This document shows positions 17,485 through 25,373 of a stretch of 35,663 bases of DNA, one piece after another. The stretch spans positions 1-35,663 of the forward strand of contig CAMAQH010000040.1 in assembly GCA_945860295.1 (NCBI GenBank), in the 5' to 3' direction. Each line of letters starts with the position of its first letter. The first letter of the stretch is position 1. Made by a program: the position numbers and the translations under genes. Source of the stretch: Prosthecobacter debontii. Its GTDB lineage: Bacteria; Verrucomicrobiota; Verrucomicrobiia; Verrucomicrobiales; Verrucomicrobiaceae. Under the pieces are notes generated by a model that worked only from the letters and a program-made list of their open reading frames with translations, was not told where the DNA came from and made no database searches.

Positions 17485-18306
17485 TTACTTCTTCACCTCA
17501 ATCTCAGGTTGCATATCGAGCACAAACACGTACTCGAGCATCGAAAAATCCACAGCAGGCTCCACGACCGCTTCACCTGTGATGTCTTTGTTTTCAAACC
17601 GCTTCACTCGCCCGATCAATAGCCCTGGCGGAAAGACGCCACCTTCACCCGTTGAGATCACATTACTACCTGGATTGATCAAAGCATTCCGACTCAGGAA
17701 ACGCAGCCGGAGATCGGGTCGCATGTCCAGACCAGCACGCTCACCTGCGATGATCCCCTGCTCGAGAGTGCCCTCAACCTTGGAAGAAACACGACACATC
17801 TCATCTGTCAGTAAAATGACTTCCGCCATGTGCGGTGCCATCTTGCCAGTCTTACCGATCAGTCCATTGGCACTGATAACAGGCGTGTCTGTTGCCAATC
17901 CGTCCAGCAGACCTTTGTCAATGATCATCGTATTCCACCATGAGGTCGAAATACGCTTGATAACTCGTGCTGCACTCATCTTAAAGGGTGAAACCTTTTT
18001 AAAGGCGACAAGTTCACGTAGATAGTTATTCTCATCCAACGTCCTAGAGTACTTCTGAGAGATGATTTGAAGTCGCTCATTATCAATCTGCAACCGATCC
18101 TTCTCGCGCTTCAGTTCACGCGGATCATCAGAGGATGAGAGCGCCTCTGACATGCCCTGCTCGACTGCGGCACTGGAATGAATGAAGGGTGAGAGTACGG
18201 CCATCACCTTACCTTGAATCATACGAGTCGTCGGCGTGTGCAGCATGAAAACTGAAACGACTGCCGCGACGAATATTAGCAACGCGAGGATGTTGAGCTT
18301 TTTCAT
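17485..18306 (-). CDS. mreC: Rod shape-determining protein MreC
   Basis: The 273-residue product has an N-terminal membrane helix (about 5-22) and a coiled coil (about 60-95, rich in Arg/Glu/Leu: DDPRELKREKDRLQIDNERLQ). The MreC beta-barrel region follows, with STSWWNTMIIDKGLLDGL and the TGEGGVFPPGLLIGRV block characteristic of the family. MreC links MreB filaments to periplasmic PBP2. It lies 78 nt after mreB. That gap holds a short hairpin (CAGAGA-CT-TCTCTG, 18335-18348 on the plus strand), which could tune expression relative to mreB. Confidence 0.9.
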   Translation of the reverse strand: MKKLNILALLIFVAAVVSVFMLHTPTTRMIQGKVMAVLSPFIHSSAAVEQGMSEALSSSDDPRELKREKDRLQIDNERLQIISQKYSRTLDENNYLRELVAFKKVSPFKMSAARVIKRISTSWWNTMIIDKGLLDGLATDTPVISANGLIGKTGKMAPHMAEVILLTDEMCRVSSKVEGTLEQGIIAGERAGLDMRPDLRLRFLSRNALINPGSNVISTGEGGVFPPGLLIGRVKRFENKDITGEAVVEPAVDFSMLEYVFVLDMQPEIEVKK

Positions 18307-18384
18307 GGATGCTTGGTCTCCAATTTCATCAGTTCAGAGACTTCTCTGTCCCGATAGGGGAGGATGATCACATCAACCGTTAGG

Positions 18385-19416
18385 TCAAACTTCGGTGGTA
18401 CTGACCTTCTTGAGAAACTCCAGTTCGTTCAACACACGACCGGTACCTTCACCCACCGCGCTCAGTGGGTCTTCAGCGATATGCACAGGCAGCGCCGTCT
18501 CCTCTTGAAGCAACTTATCAAGACCGCGCAACAAAGCACCGCCACCAGCCAACATAATACCACGATCCACTAAGTCGGCTGCAAGTTCTGGCGGGCAGCG
18601 CTCGAGCGTCGTGCGCACAGCGTCAATGATCGCGTTTAATGGCTCCAGCATTGCCTCACGCACTTCCTGACTCGTGATGGTGATGGTTTTCGGCAAACCC
18701 GCCACCATGTCGCGTCCCTTTACTTCCATCGTCGTTTCTTTACCGAGAGGGAAAGCCGATCCGATACGCAATTTAATCTCTTCTGCGGTGCGCTCACCGA
18801 TCATAAGATTGTAGGCGCGCTTCATGTAATTAATGATCGACTCATCAAGCTCATCACCTGCCACTCTTACGCTACGACTGTAGACTATGCCGCTGAGAGA
18901 AATGATAGCGACCTCAGTGGTTCCACCGCCAATGTCCACAATCATATTGCCCGCAGCTTCTTGCACCGGCAGACCTACACCAATCGCAGCAGCCATCGGC
19001 TCCTCGATCAGATAAACTTCACGAGCACCCGCTTGCTCGGCGCTTTCTTTGACCGCACGCTTCTCGACCTCAGTAATGCCAGAGGGCACAGCGATCACCA
19101 CACGCGGACCACGCATGGCGCGACGGTTGTTATTAACCTTGCGAATGAAGTGACGAAGCATCGCTTCTGTGACACGGAAATCAGCGATCACGCCATCTCT
19201 CAGCGGTCGGATAGCAGTGATGCCACCCGGAGTTCGTCCGAGCATCCGTTTTGCATCGTCACCGACGGCGAGAACTTCATTGGTACCTGTTTTGACCGCC
19301 ACGACGGACGGTTCACGGAGGACGATGCCGTGATCTTTGACGTAGACGAGGGTGTTGGCTGTGCCGAGATCTATACCAATGTCTTTGGCAACGAAGCCGA
19401 AAAATTTTCCGAACAT
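18385..19416 (-). CDS. mreB: Rod shape-determining actin homologue MreB
   Basis: The 343-residue product has the actin-fold ATP motifs [16 protein letters not shown] (phosphate 1), [19 protein letters not shown] (phosphate 2) and [15 protein letters not shown] (adenosine). The length and the FGKFF amphipathic start are typical. MreB polymerises on the inner membrane and directs lateral cell-wall synthesis. The frame extends to 19479, but the first 21 residues form a hydrophobic stretch not found in MreB, so ATG at 19416 is chosen. It is the first gene of the mreB-mreC-mreD-mrdA-rng cluster, with a promoter-like sequence about 120 nt upstream. Confidence 0.96.
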   Translation of the reverse strand: MFGKFFGFVAKDIGIDLGTANTLVYVKDHGIVLREPSVVAVKTGTNEVLAVGDDAKRMLGRTPGGITAIRPLRDGVIADFRVTEAMLRHFIRKVNNNRRAMRGPRVVIAVPSGITEVEKRAVKESAEQAGAREVYLIEEPMAAAIGVGLPVQEAAGNMIVDIGGGTTEVAIISLSGIVYSRSVRVAGDELDESIINYMKRAYNLMIGERTAEEIKLRIGSAFPLGKETTMEVKGRDMVAGLPKTITITSQEVREAMLEPLNAIIDAVRTTLERCPPELAADLVDRGIMLAGGGALLRGLDKLLQEETALPVHIAEDPLSAVGEGTGRVLNELEFLKKVSTTEV

Positions 19417-19536
19417 GTGATGAGCTAAAAAAAGAATTAAAAATGAAAATGACAGGAATTTAAGATGGCGACAGAACATTCCGTCTCTAAAACAGTCGCA
19501 AAAAGCAGCGCCATTCCCAAGCTTCCAGCAATTGAA

Positions 19537-19565
19537 ATCCTACGGGAGACCGTTTTTAGGGTCAA
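19537..19565 (-). promoter_or_regulatory. Sigma70-type promoter upstream of mreB
   Basis: On the minus strand TTGACC (-35, 19565-19560) is separated by exactly 17 nt from TAGGAT (-10, 19542-19537). That matches the vegetative consensus at 5 of 6 and 4 of 6 positions. Transcription would start near 19530, leaving a leader of about 110 nt before the mreB ATG. Confidence 0.65.
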
Positions 19566-19585
19566 GAGAGAGTTTTACCTCTCTC
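19566..19585. promoter_or_regulatory. Inverted repeat abutting the mreB -35 box
   Basis: GAGAGAG (19566-19572) and CTCTCTC (19579-19585) form a perfect 7-bp inverted repeat with a 6-nt spacer. It ends one base from the -35 hexamer. The place and symmetry suit a regulator site, but no regulator is identified. Confidence 0.4.
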
Positions 19586-19649
19586 GAAACCGTGATCCTG
19601 AGCAAAAATATCCAATTTGACGCCAACCCGGCTGATTGCACGAATTGCT

Positions 19650-20819
19650 TCAGAGTGTGCTATGCACGCGACTTAAGGCCATAAGCATGTAGGCCGTGGT
19701 CAAAGTCGTGTCACTTTCCATCCAGCGCCCAGCACCGTTAGCCCATGATCCGTCGCCTTGTTGGAGATTTAGAAGTTTCTTGGCTAGGTCAGCACGCCAA
19801 TCGATAACTTTGCCGTCTTTGGTCTTCAGAAAATCCACACCAGCTATCGAGAGGCCTTTAGCCATGGTGTGATAGTAATAGTAGAGCCCCTCTGCCCCGA
19901 GACCTGGGTTTTCATCGAGAGTGTAGTTTTCGGTGATCCACTGGATGACGGCTTTCACTCGAGGGTCATTTTTGTCGAGTCCAGCATATATGAAACTAAG
20001 CATACCCGCATAGCTGATGCTGCCGTAGCTGCGCAATGCAGTGCGACCATCTTTGGTCTTCACTTCACCGCCCCGAGTCTCGCCTGGACTGTAGATGAAA
20101 CCTCCAGCGTCTTTGGCGTCAGTGCTGACCCAGCTTGCTTTATTTGTCTCAGAGCGGTTCTGGCAGTTCTGAATGAATTCAATGGCCGCACCATAGTTGA
20201 GTTGCGGTTCATTCTTGCCGGCATCGCCTTTATCAGCTAACAAACTCTGCGCGTAGTAGAGTGCTTCGAGGGCAAAGTGAGTATTAGAGAGATCGGCGTG
20301 TGCGGGAATGTTCGGCTTCGGTGTGCCATAACCAACTCCACCATCGAATCGGTTATCCTGCTTGCCATTTTCATCGAAGTCATTCTGCTGACCGATAATG
20401 AAACGGCGGGCAGCGAGCAAAGTTTGTTCACTCACAGCGCTTGGTGCAAGAAGCATGGCCGTGAGGGCCAGCGAGGTATTATAGTTAGCACGAGCCTTCA
20501 CGTAGATGCCGCCATCGGGCTGCACATTCTTCATGAGAAAGGCGATGCCCTTTTCGACTTCAGCAGGCAAGGCATCGGCAGGCTTGCGATCTGGCGCGAG
20601 CAGCAGGCTGGTGATCGCGAGTCCAGTGAAAGCCACGGGTTCGACATCGCCCCACTGGCCCGTTTCGGCATCTTGTTTGGCTTTGAGAAAGGTGAGTCCT
20701 CGATCATAAGCGAGTCGGATCTCCTGCTTCAGTGACTCATGACGCGAAGCCTGAGTGGCTAACTGAGCGAAGATGAACTGAGGTGCTGCGAGGAGCAGGG
20801 TGAGAGTGATTTTTTTCAT
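19650..20819 (-). CDS. Secreted prenyltransferase/squalene-oxidase-repeat (alpha/alpha toroid) protein
   Basis: The 389-residue product has a signal peptide (MKKITLTLLLAAPQFIFA) and repeated helical-hairpin units. Each has a Gly-x-Trp/aromatic turn followed by a hydrophobic helix: TGQWGDVEPVAFTGLAITSLL, GGIYVKARANYNTSLALTAMLL, SYGSISYAGMLSFIYAGL and GDGSWANGAGRW...TTAYMLMAL. This is the toroid fold of squalene cyclases and prenyltransferases. No cyclase DxDD acid motif is seen, and the protein is exported, so terpene cyclisation is unlikely. Related secreted PVC proteins are of unknown function. The start overlaps the stop of the upstream YdjY-like gene (ATGA), so the two are translationally coupled. 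Confidence 0.8.
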   Translation of the reverse strand: MKKITLTLLLAAPQFIFAQLATQASRHESLKQEIRLAYDRGLTFLKAKQDAETGQWGDVEPVAFTGLAITSLLLAPDRKPADALPAEVEKGIAFLMKNVQPDGGIYVKARANYNTSLALTAMLLAPSAVSEQTLLAARRFIIGQQNDFDENGKQDNRFDGGVGYGTPKPNIPAHADLSNTHFALEALYYAQSLLADKGDAGKNEPQLNYGAAIEFIQNCQNRSETNKASWVSTDAKDAGGFIYSPGETRGGEVKTKDGRTALRSYGSISYAGMLSFIYAGLDKNDPRVKAVIQWITENYTLDENPGLGAEGLYYYYHTMAKGLSIAGVDFLKTKDGKVIDWRADLAKKLLNLQQGDGSWANGAGRWMESDTTLTTAYMLMALSRVHSTL

Positions 20820-21544
20820 GGCTTTTCGGGTGTGATGATCAGTGTGACGGGCGTGCCTTCATCGGGAATGTTGGCGGGAAGAGAAATCCAAAGATCGTCA
20901 CGCCAGTTGCCCTCGGCGGGTGAATTAAAAATGGCGCCGCGATCAAGCCAGATGCCAATGATGGAGCCTTCATGCTGAGCTATGAAGCCACGCTCATCAA
21001 TGGAGGAGCCATTGAAGATCCATGTATCGAGATCAGGTGGTGGTTGGCGCACATCTGCATTCTGCACCCATTGAGAAAGCGATGCATTCTTGGTCTCCGT
21101 GCCCACTTTCCACTCGGCTCGGATCTTTACACGATTCGCACCCTTGTCTTTGGGCGATTCATCTTTCCAGACTTTCGGGCGTTCATCAGCAGGCACTTTG
21201 ACAAGCAGGCCCTCCGTCGCGGGCTGATAATTCACCAGGAGCATGGCCACTTGAACGGCAGTAGGTGATAAGGTCGTGGTCAAAACAGTCTCGTGCGTCT
21301 TGCCCGTGTCCGTGGTGAGCATGAACTCAATGGGTGCCTTCTTCAGACGAACCTCCGTAGGGATGCGCACCTCCCGTGTCGCGGCATTGATCTTGATACC
21401 ATCGAGATCGTATTCCGTGGCTGAGATTTTTTTGATACGCTGCTGAGCTGCGGCCATGTCCTTGGCGGGATTCGAGACCACCGTCTCCTGAGAGTGGAGA
21501 CTCAGACAACTCAGGAGAAGGGCGGGTAGAAAGTGGCGCAGCAT
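20816..21544 (-). CDS. Secreted YdjY-domain-like protein
   Basis: The 242-residue product starts with a signal peptide (MLRHFLPALLLSCLSLHS). Its core, about residues 45-115 (GIKINAATREVRIPTEVRLKK, then GKTHETVLTTTLSPTAVQVAMLL), matches the pattern I associate with YdjY-domain proteins of PVC bacteria. That pattern is a small beta-rich unit with a K-x-H-E-x-x-L motif. The second half (FNGSSIDERGFIAQHEGSIIGIWLD) looks like a repeat of the same style. The ATG at 21544 is chosen because an upstream ATG (21592) would bury the signal peptide. It is coupled to the toroid gene, so the two may act together outside the cytoplasm. No catalytic role can be given. Confidence 0.65.
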   Translation of the reverse strand: MLRHFLPALLLSCLSLHSQETVVSNPAKDMAAAQQRIKKISATEYDLDGIKINAATREVRIPTEVRLKKAPIEFMLTTDTGKTHETVLTTTLSPTAVQVAMLLVNYQPATEGLLVKVPADERPKVWKDESPKDKGANRVKIRAEWKVGTETKNASLSQWVQNADVRQPPPDLDTWIFNGSSIDERGFIAQHEGSIIGIWLDRGAIFNSPAEGNWRDDLWISLPANIPDEGTPVTLIITPEKP

Positions 21545-21668
21545 AGGCTTAGCATATCGCGGTTGGAGTTTCATCATTGCATGAAAACTCAATTTTCAAC
21601 CAGCGCAACCCCCAGCCGGACAGGAAATGCACCACTATCATGACTGGCGGACAAAGATTGCTCGAGCA

Positions 21669-22349
21669 TCACTCCTCGTCATCGCGACGCCCCATGATCA
21701 GCATGGCATAGTGCAGAAAGCTGGCCAGGGCACTCAGAAAGGCAGCCACATAGGTCAGAGCCGCCGCATCCAACACTTTGCTCATGGCATTAAACTCGGC
21801 CCCCTGAGTCACCGCGCCTGTACTCAGGAGTATTTTCTTAGCCCGCGCCGTGGCATCAAATTCCACAGGCAGGGTGACAAGTTGGAAAAGCATGACAATG
21901 CCAAAAGCCACCGCCAAGACAGGAAGCACGATCTTGAAACTCAGGAAAAACATGCCGCCTATTGCGACGATAGGGATGATGTTCCCCGCCATCGTCGTGA
22001 TACCCACCGCTGCCATGCGCCATTGCAGGGGCGCGTAGAGTTGATTGTGCTGAATGGCATGACCACACTCATGTGCTGCGATACCGAGCGCAGCCACCGA
22101 TTGACCGTGGTAATTCTCCTCAGAGAGTACGAGACGACGATTCGAGGGGTCGTAATGATCCGTCAGATGTCCAGGTGCCGCGTGAATGGTCACATCACGG
22201 ATCTCATTCAGAGATAAAATACGCTGCGCCACCTCAGCACCAGTCATACCAGAAGAGGCGAGCACTTGAGAGTATTTGCGGTAATTGCTACTCACCTTCC
22301 AGGAGGCGTACACTGAGAGCAGCATGGCGAGAATGATGATGAAGAACAT
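21669..22349 (-). CDS. YugP-family membrane zinc metallopeptidase
   Basis: The 226-residue product has an N-terminal membrane helix (1-17), the zinc-binding motif HECGH at 93-97 within AALGIAAHECGHAIQH, and two to three further membrane segments (about 115-165 and 200-220). Length and layout match the neutral zinc metallopeptidase family of B. subtilis YugP (Zn_peptidase_2). The motif chemistry predicts peptide-bond hydrolysis at the membrane. Substrates are unknown. It ends RRDDEE. It stands alone, with the YdjY/toroid pair downstream in the same direction after about 125 nt. Confidence 0.88.
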   Translation of the reverse strand: MFFIIILAMLLSVYASWKVSSNYRKYSQVLASSGMTGAEVAQRILSLNEIRDVTIHAAPGHLTDHYDPSNRRLVLSEENYHGQSVAALGIAAHECGHAIQHNQLYAPLQWRMAAVGITTMAGNIIPIVAIGGMFFLSFKIVLPVLAVAFGIVMLFQLVTLPVEFDATARAKKILLSTGAVTQGAEFNAMSKVLDAAALTYVAAFLSALASFLHYAMLIMGRRDDEE

Positions 22350-22558
22350 AGATTTTTAGGGGGATGTTATGATGAATTACGAGCGTGCTCAGAAAGCAGA
22401 AGCAAAGAGAATGTTCAGTGGAGAAACGACCGCATTTTCCAGCAGGCACGGCACTGGAGCGCGATTATGGAGCAGCCTACTCGCCATTCATTATTGGAGG
22501 GCATGCGCCTCACCAAAGAAACGCCCCACCAACCAAGCCACCTACGAGGGGCAGTGTG

Positions 22559-23992
22559 CTACTTGGATAATCGCTGCAAAACATTCTTGGTGATGCGCAT
22601 CACGGCGGGATCATTGCCCTGCAAGCCGTGCACCCAGTCGGTGGTAGCGGCGGTGAAGACGGTGCCAGTGTTGGTGTAAAAGCCGAGGCAGGCGGCACCG
22701 GTGCGGCCGATTTCCCATTTCTCATACCACTCGGCATCATCGGGATGCCAGCGGGCGTGACAGGTGCCGAGGACTTCAAAGGTCTTGGGCGTGCCGTCTT
22801 TGTGCGTGGCAAAGGGTAAGCCGTCGCGCCATTCGAGTTCGCAGCCGTCGCATTCATAACCAACGATGGTGTCTTTTCCGCCAAACTTGTCTCCACGCTT
22901 GAGGCCCGTGCCCTCGTAGATCCAGTGCTCGGGGCGGTGCACTTCGTATTCAGATGGTTCCTCCATGAATTGGCCGTGGCTTTTACGATACCCACCCCAG
23001 AGGAAGCCGACGCCGGTGAGTTGATTTTCAGGACGCTGGAGGAGGTGATGACTCCAGAGTGTACTGAGCGTTTTGAAGTCGCGTGTCGCGAAGACGGGAT
23101 CGAGAAGGTAGTTCTGCTTGTAGCAGGTGAAGGCGCGCCCGTTATCCTCACTGCGGACCTGCCAGCAGCAGGTATTGCCGCTAAAGAAAGCTACGTTGCC
23201 GCCTTTGGCGATCCATGCCTCCAGGTTGTCGCGCATCGGTGTGCTCCAGTACTCATCATGGCCGACGCTGAGGACAAGCTTGTAGTTAGCCAGAATCTCG
23301 GGGCGGAATTCGAGATCGTCATTGGCGGCGAACTCAAGCGCATAGCCGCTCTTCTCCGCCCAGATGACGAAGGGCAGTTCCCAAAGGCTGAATTGCGGCG
23401 AGCCAGGCCGCTCGAAGCTTGCGCGATGGCCCTGGTTATTTGACACGCTATTGTAGGCATAGATGGAGAAACCGCCCCAGTTGTTGTAGGCGTTGTAAGT
23501 GTTCGTGCAAAGTTGAAGGAGGATCTTCGAGGTCGTGCCCGGATTCGCCTGACGCACGATGAAGAACGAACTACTCGTCGCGGTGCGCGCGCCACGATGC
23601 GTCCATTTGCCTCCGCCATCAGCCGCACGGAAGACGATTTCATAATAGCCCGACTTCCACTCAGCACCCACCGGCACGCGCACGCTCTCCGGCCAATGAC
23701 AGCCATTCGCACTGGCATCCTCCGGCACCGGCTGCACCTGACCGGGGACATCGGATTTCTTCCACACGATCTCACGCGCGGCACCGAGCCTCGCGACCTC
23801 GATCTCAAATTTCGCCGCCGTGGTGCTGACGTGGATGGGGATTTCTTCACCCTGAGCGACACTGCGCTGGCCGGCATAACCTTCGATGAAGAGCGAGACG
23901 GGATCAGCGCCGTGAAGCGCTGAGGCGACGAGAAGAAGTGCGAGTGAACCGAGCATGAGATGGCTACGGCAAACTTGCGCAGTGGCTTTCAT
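22559..23992 (-). CDS. Secreted protein with N,N-dimethylformamidase beta-subunit-like domain
   Basis: The 477-residue product has a signal peptide (LGSLALLLVASALHGA), an N-terminal beta-sandwich (about 25-135) and a large domain. The large domain has LCTNTYNAYNNWGGFSIYAYNS, SVGHDEYWSTPMRDNLEAWIAKGGNVAFFSGN and WKSGYYEI. These are characteristic of the C-terminal half of the dimethylformamidase large subunit (DMFA2_C-type, a glutamine-amidotransferase-like fold). Known members split amides. A true formamidase also needs a small subunit, which is not here, so this is a relative of unknown substrate. The frame runs to 24160, but ATG at 23992 puts the signal peptide at the N-terminus. It is divergent from the chimeric pseudogene 52 nt away. 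Confidence 0.75.
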   Translation of the reverse strand: MKATAQVCRSHLMLGSLALLLVASALHGADPVSLFIEGYAGQRSVAQGEEIPIHVSTTAAKFEIEVARLGAAREIVWKKSDVPGQVQPVPEDASANGCHWPESVRVPVGAEWKSGYYEIVFRAADGGGKWTHRGARTATSSSFFIVRQANPGTTSKILLQLCTNTYNAYNNWGGFSIYAYNSVSNNQGHRASFERPGSPQFSLWELPFVIWAEKSGYALEFAANDDLEFRPEILANYKLVLSVGHDEYWSTPMRDNLEAWIAKGGNVAFFSGNTCCWQVRSEDNGRAFTCYKQNYLLDPVFATRDFKTLSTLWSHHLLQRPENQLTGVGFLWGGYRKSHGQFMEEPSEYEVHRPEHWIYEGTGLKRGDKFGGKDTIVGYECDGCELEWRDGLPFATHKDGTPKTFEVLGTCHARWHPDDAEWYEKWEIGRTGAACLGFYTNTGTVFTAATTDWVHGLQGNDPAVMRITKNVLQRLSK

Positions 23993-24044
23993 GAACCGCA
24001 GACCAAGGCAAACCCAGCCGACACGAAGCGCATGAGTCTCCACC

Positions 24045-25091
24045 ATGAACAAGCTCACACGCAGCCAGTTTGCCCTCGCCACATTCACTGCACCCGCCAT
24101 TCTCAAAGCCTCTGGTGCGGTTGATAAAATCAACCTCGCCTTTATCGGCCCTGGCAGCATGGGAAGGAATCACGTCAAGACAATGTGTTCGCGCAGTGAT
24201 GTCATCTTCTCCTTGTCTGTGCTGCTGACTTCAAGCGCGCAGCAGCAGCGACGCAGACCATCAACGAACTCACCGGCCAGACGCCGAAGATTATCAGCGA
24301 CATGCGCAAGGTGTTTGATGACAAAGCGACACAGGCGGTCGTGATGCCCCCCGGATCACCGGCATACGCCAGGAGCAATCATGGCAGCAAACTCAGGCAT
24401 GCATGTCGAGAAGACCTTCTGTCACAATCCACGTGAAGCTAGGCTCATGATCGAGGCGGGGGCGAAGAACAAGATCGTCATGCAAGTCGGCACGCAGAGT
24501 CACAGCACGGCGCACGTCATGGGCATCGTCAAGAAACTGCGTAGCGCTATCATCGGCAATGTCTCGGTAGCGCAGGTCATCGTCGCGTATGAGCGCAATT
24601 TGATGACACCAGATTCACCGTTTGATCGCTTCATCCGCAGCGACAAGAGCACGATAACGCCGAACCAACAACGCGGTATGGAGGTGTTTTAGAAAGCTCA
24701 ATGCTCGTTCTGCCACAATGTCCCCATGCTCTCCGACTACAACCTTCACGCCATCGGCGTCACTGACTCCAGCACCACGCGGCGCGAGTTACGCACACCG
24801 ACACTGAAAAACTTGAAACACACCGCGCCCTACATGCATCACGGCAGCATCAAGTCAGTGGCTGAGGTACTAATGTTCGATGATCAACTTATGGATCATG
24901 TCAGCGAGTCGCTCAAAGGTGGTGCTGCTACCTCACTGCCGCCGCTTGATCCCCTGCTCCGCAAGATGAACCTGCTGCCTGAATATCACGAGCTACTCGC
25001 CACGTTTCTTGATGCAATGAACAGTAACGACTACGACAAGACCGTGGCAAAGCATGTGCCCTGTGACCTGCCAGTGGCAGGCATCTATTAA
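24045..25091 (+). pseudogene. Chimeric pseudogene: Gfo/Idh/MocA N-terminus joined to di-haem cytochrome c peroxidase C-terminus
   Basis: 24045-24210 encodes a short export-like N-terminus and the Rossmann start INLAFIGPGSMGRNHV. A one-base loss near 24210-24217 moves the frame (ADFKRAAAATQTINELTGQTP). A one-base gain in the C-run 24347-24352 restores it at PDHRHTPGAIMAANSGMHVEKTF. Near 24550-24575 the protein changes family: VIVAYERNLMTPDSPFDRF onward is the C-terminal half of a MauG/cytochrome c peroxidase protein. In it a TAG (24690-24692) replaces a codon just before the haem site CSFCH. The frame then continues without a break through TPTLKNLKHTAPYMHHGSIK to 25091. With two frameshifts, one stop and a mid-gene fusion, it is non-functional. 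It probably arose by deletion between an oxidoreductase gene and a peroxidase gene. Confidence 0.85.
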
Positions 25092-25106
25092 GCATTCATC
25101 ACGATA

Positions 25107-25140
25107 CAAAAACAGCACAGCCGCAAGTGGCTGTGCTGTT
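25107..25140 (-). terminator. Rho-independent terminator, strong 12-bp stem
   Basis: AACAGCACAGCC (25111-25122), loop GCAAGT and GGCTGTGCTGTT (25129-25140) are a perfect 12-bp inverted repeat. On the minus strand the stem is followed by TTTTT. It lies about 40 nt beyond the stop of the lysine-rich small ORF and also ends leftward transcripts from the esterase. On the plus strand it follows the chimeric pseudogene but has no T-run there. Confidence 0.88.
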
Positions 25141-25147
25141 GAATCGA

Positions 25148-25168
25148 ATGACCGAACGGTGCGGTCAT
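25148..25168. repeat. Perfect 7-bp hairpin between small ORF and terminator
   Basis: ATGACCG (25148-25154) and CGGTCAT (25162-25168) pair around AACGGTG. With the terminator it makes two adjacent stem-loops in the 3' part of the small transcript. Confidence 0.5.
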
Positions 25169-25179
25169 CAAGTGGAAGG

Positions 25180-25278
25180 CTATTTCTTGGCCTTCTTCTC
25201 CTGCTTCTCGAGCTTCTTCTCCTTGGCGGTCTTCAGAGGCGCTTTCTTTTTCTCTTTTTTGGCGTCTTGGGCTTTCAT
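25180..25278 (-). CDS. 32-residue lysine-rich microprotein
   Basis: ATG at 25278 to TAG gives MKAQDAKKEKKKAPLKTAKE followed by a Lys/Glu-rich end: 15 lysines and 4 glutamates in 32 residues. No membrane segment or cysteine is present. A basic, probably disordered peptide like this could bind nucleic acid or the ribosome; no function is known to me. Support for a real gene: it is a clean short frame isolated from larger genes, it is followed by a hairpin and a strong terminator in the right orientation, and its strand matches the flanking esterase. Against: no clear ribosome-binding site, and A/G-rich DNA can give Lys-rich frames by chance. It lies about 95 nt downstream of the esterase stop. 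Confidence 0.5.
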   Translation of the reverse strand: MKAQDAKKEKKKAPLKTAKEKKLEKQEKKAKK

Positions 25279-25373
25279 GATCAGATGGCGTTGTTGGGTT
25301 CACCGTCGTCGGATGGACGGTATGGCAATTGGTTTAGCGTGGGATTGAAAAAAGGGCAATCGCAATGATCGGC

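Noticed and set aside
22369-22593. Small plus-strand frames between the YugP-type peptidase and the formamidase-like gene
   Set aside because: Several overlapping frames of 60-75 codons exist, none with a motif, a good ribosome site or biased composition. The 209-nt gap is treated as non-coding.
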